NCBI GenBank assembly: GCA_946406115.1
Contig: OX291542.1
Location: 26,051,321 to 26,115,320 of the forward strand
DNA: 64,000 nt
Source of the DNA: Apoda limacodes
Lineage: Eukaryota; Arthropoda; Insecta; Lepidoptera; Limacodidae
Direction of reading: 5' to 3'
The position numbers and the translations under genes were made by a program. Numbering within the stretch: the first letter of the stretch is position 1; each line of letters starts with the position of its first letter. Under the pieces are notes generated by a model. It saw nothing but the letters and a program-made list of their open reading frames with translations, was not told where the DNA came from and did no database searches. This document shows positions 62,906-64,000 of this stretch, in pieces.

Positions 62906-64000
62906 AGGGTACTTCGCATCGTAGCTCAAATTTAATAGTCACACAGATATATTTTCTAAACGGTATAAGTTAGAAACAGAAATTGTGAATTGGAGGGTAA
63001 AACATCTATTAAGCTACTAAATAAATAAAGCTTGTCATAATAGAAGCTAAAATATATACCAAACATCACACGAAATTGTTAAAAACGGGGCCATTTTTTG
63101 CATTCTCATCGCGTCACACTTTCCGTTGCAGTAACTCATTTTGTTACTGCTTTACTAAATTTCAGTTTTTTTAGTATGCTACATATACTAAAATCATTGT
63201 AATTAAATATACTTTACACACAATAGTCTAAAGAAAACCTTTTTATCATTAATTTGGATGGAAAACACAATATGCGTCGGTCACACGATTTTAAGTTGAA
63301 CGAGACAGCAGTAACCAATCACAGAGTTACATTCAGGGGAACGTCTGGCGTGTTTCGGCAGCGCAGAAGTAAGACGAGCGGCTTATCGTTCAGTGAAAAC
63401 TAAATCTGATGAGTTTCAATTTTGTTCAAAGATGAATCAGATCAATAGCGTGGACAACATTTTTGTGCATTGTATTTTAGCAATGGAAATCAAAGTTAGC
63501 TTATCGAAACGTCAAAATTTAAGATATTTATGTAGTATTTAATTTCAAATGTTACACGTAACGTTTGCAGGAATTTATATAAAAGAGGGATATTTCCGTC
63601 ACCTACGTGGCATCACCTTCGTGGCGTTTTGTCCACAAAGGAGATTTTATTCCACGAAAGTGATTTTATGCACTGAAAGTAATTAATTTATGTTGGGAGT
63701 AAAGTTTTATGACTATTTTTGTGACTTAGAATGCCACAAACTGCCAAAAAAGTCGAAAAAATCATTGTATCAGCCAATGAAATGTATATCCACCAAATAA
63801 GAGCAAAACAGTTACGAGATTGACTGAAGAGCAAACTGTACCGCGAAAGAAACAATTGGCAAACAGTGCTCTTCAAGAAGATCTTTTAATTTGCGAAAAT
63901 AATATACTATCGTCAGTGATCCGCTTTATATCATCTATTTGGCTGTCTAACAATTTTATTAGCATTAAGTATCATAAACAGTACTTAAATTATGCACGAT
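62906..64000. other. AT-rich intergenic sequence to the window end
   Basis: No gene recognised. 63300-63440 is GC-balanced with AACCAATCAC and TTATCGTTCAGTG, which together resemble a CCAAT box and an insect initiator, but only a short frame follows (39 codons from 63432). Confidence 0.4.

Noticed and set aside
63300..63560. Promoter plus short gene at the window end
   Set aside because: CCAAT- and initiator-like words are present, but the following frame is only 39 codons and nothing else supports a gene.

Overview
The window is nuclear DNA of an insect, most likely a moth or butterfly (Lepidoptera). The background is very AT-rich and gene-poor, with short exons and long introns. The interspersed repeats are of lepidopteran type: a CR1/Jockey-group LINE with many 5'-truncated copies, RTE and L2-like LINE remnants, tRNA-derived SINEs, a 5S-rRNA-derived short element, fold-back MITEs and several non-autonomous families. 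The species cannot be named from the sequence alone.

The host genes that can be supported firmly are two tandem flavin-containing monooxygenase (FMO) genes, both on the minus strand. Gene A has seven exons between 968 and 13369 (435 residues from its first Met). Gene B has seven exons between 28958 and 36493 (427 residues, no Met in its first visible exon). Both keep the FAD-binding GxGxxG, the FMO signature FxGxxxHxxxY, the NADPH-binding GxGxxG and the YCTGF segment. Exons 2 to 6 have identical lengths and phases, so the pair is a tandem duplication. In both genes the first visible exon follows a splice acceptor in phase 0, so a further 5' exon, probably encoding a secretory signal peptide, is expected upstream. 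A possible small secreted-protein gene, or an isolated signal-peptide exon, lies at 24733-25233. A duplicated signal-peptide-like mini-exon lies at about 45.1 and 46.2 kb.

Layout: 1-13.4 kb FMO gene A with repeat-filled introns; 13.4-28.3 kb intergenic, with an L2-like LINE carrying a nested SINE, MITEs, a second copy of a tandem-repeat element and RTE fragments; 29.0-36.5 kb FMO gene B, with a 61-bp minisatellite in intron 1 and a 103-bp tandem repeat in intron 3; 37.2-43.0 kb a full-length, apparently intact Jockey-type retrotransposon (ORF1 gag-like, ORF2 endonuclease plus reverse transcriptase) on the minus strand with a 10-bp target-site duplication; 43-64 kb AT-rich intergenic DNA with scattered repeats and no convincing gene.

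FMOs of this type oxygenate nitrogen or sulfur in soft nucleophiles using NADPH, FAD and O2. In moths, related secreted enzymes N-oxidise plant alkaloids (senecionine N-oxygenase). Whether these two copies do so cannot be read from the sequence. No new multi-gene system is evident. The best leads are the FMO pair and its unresolved 5' exons, the intact Jockey element with an internal empty-site paralogue, a repeated element carrying a conserved cysteine/histidine mini-ORF, and a 5S-derived element that shares its ends with another repeat family.
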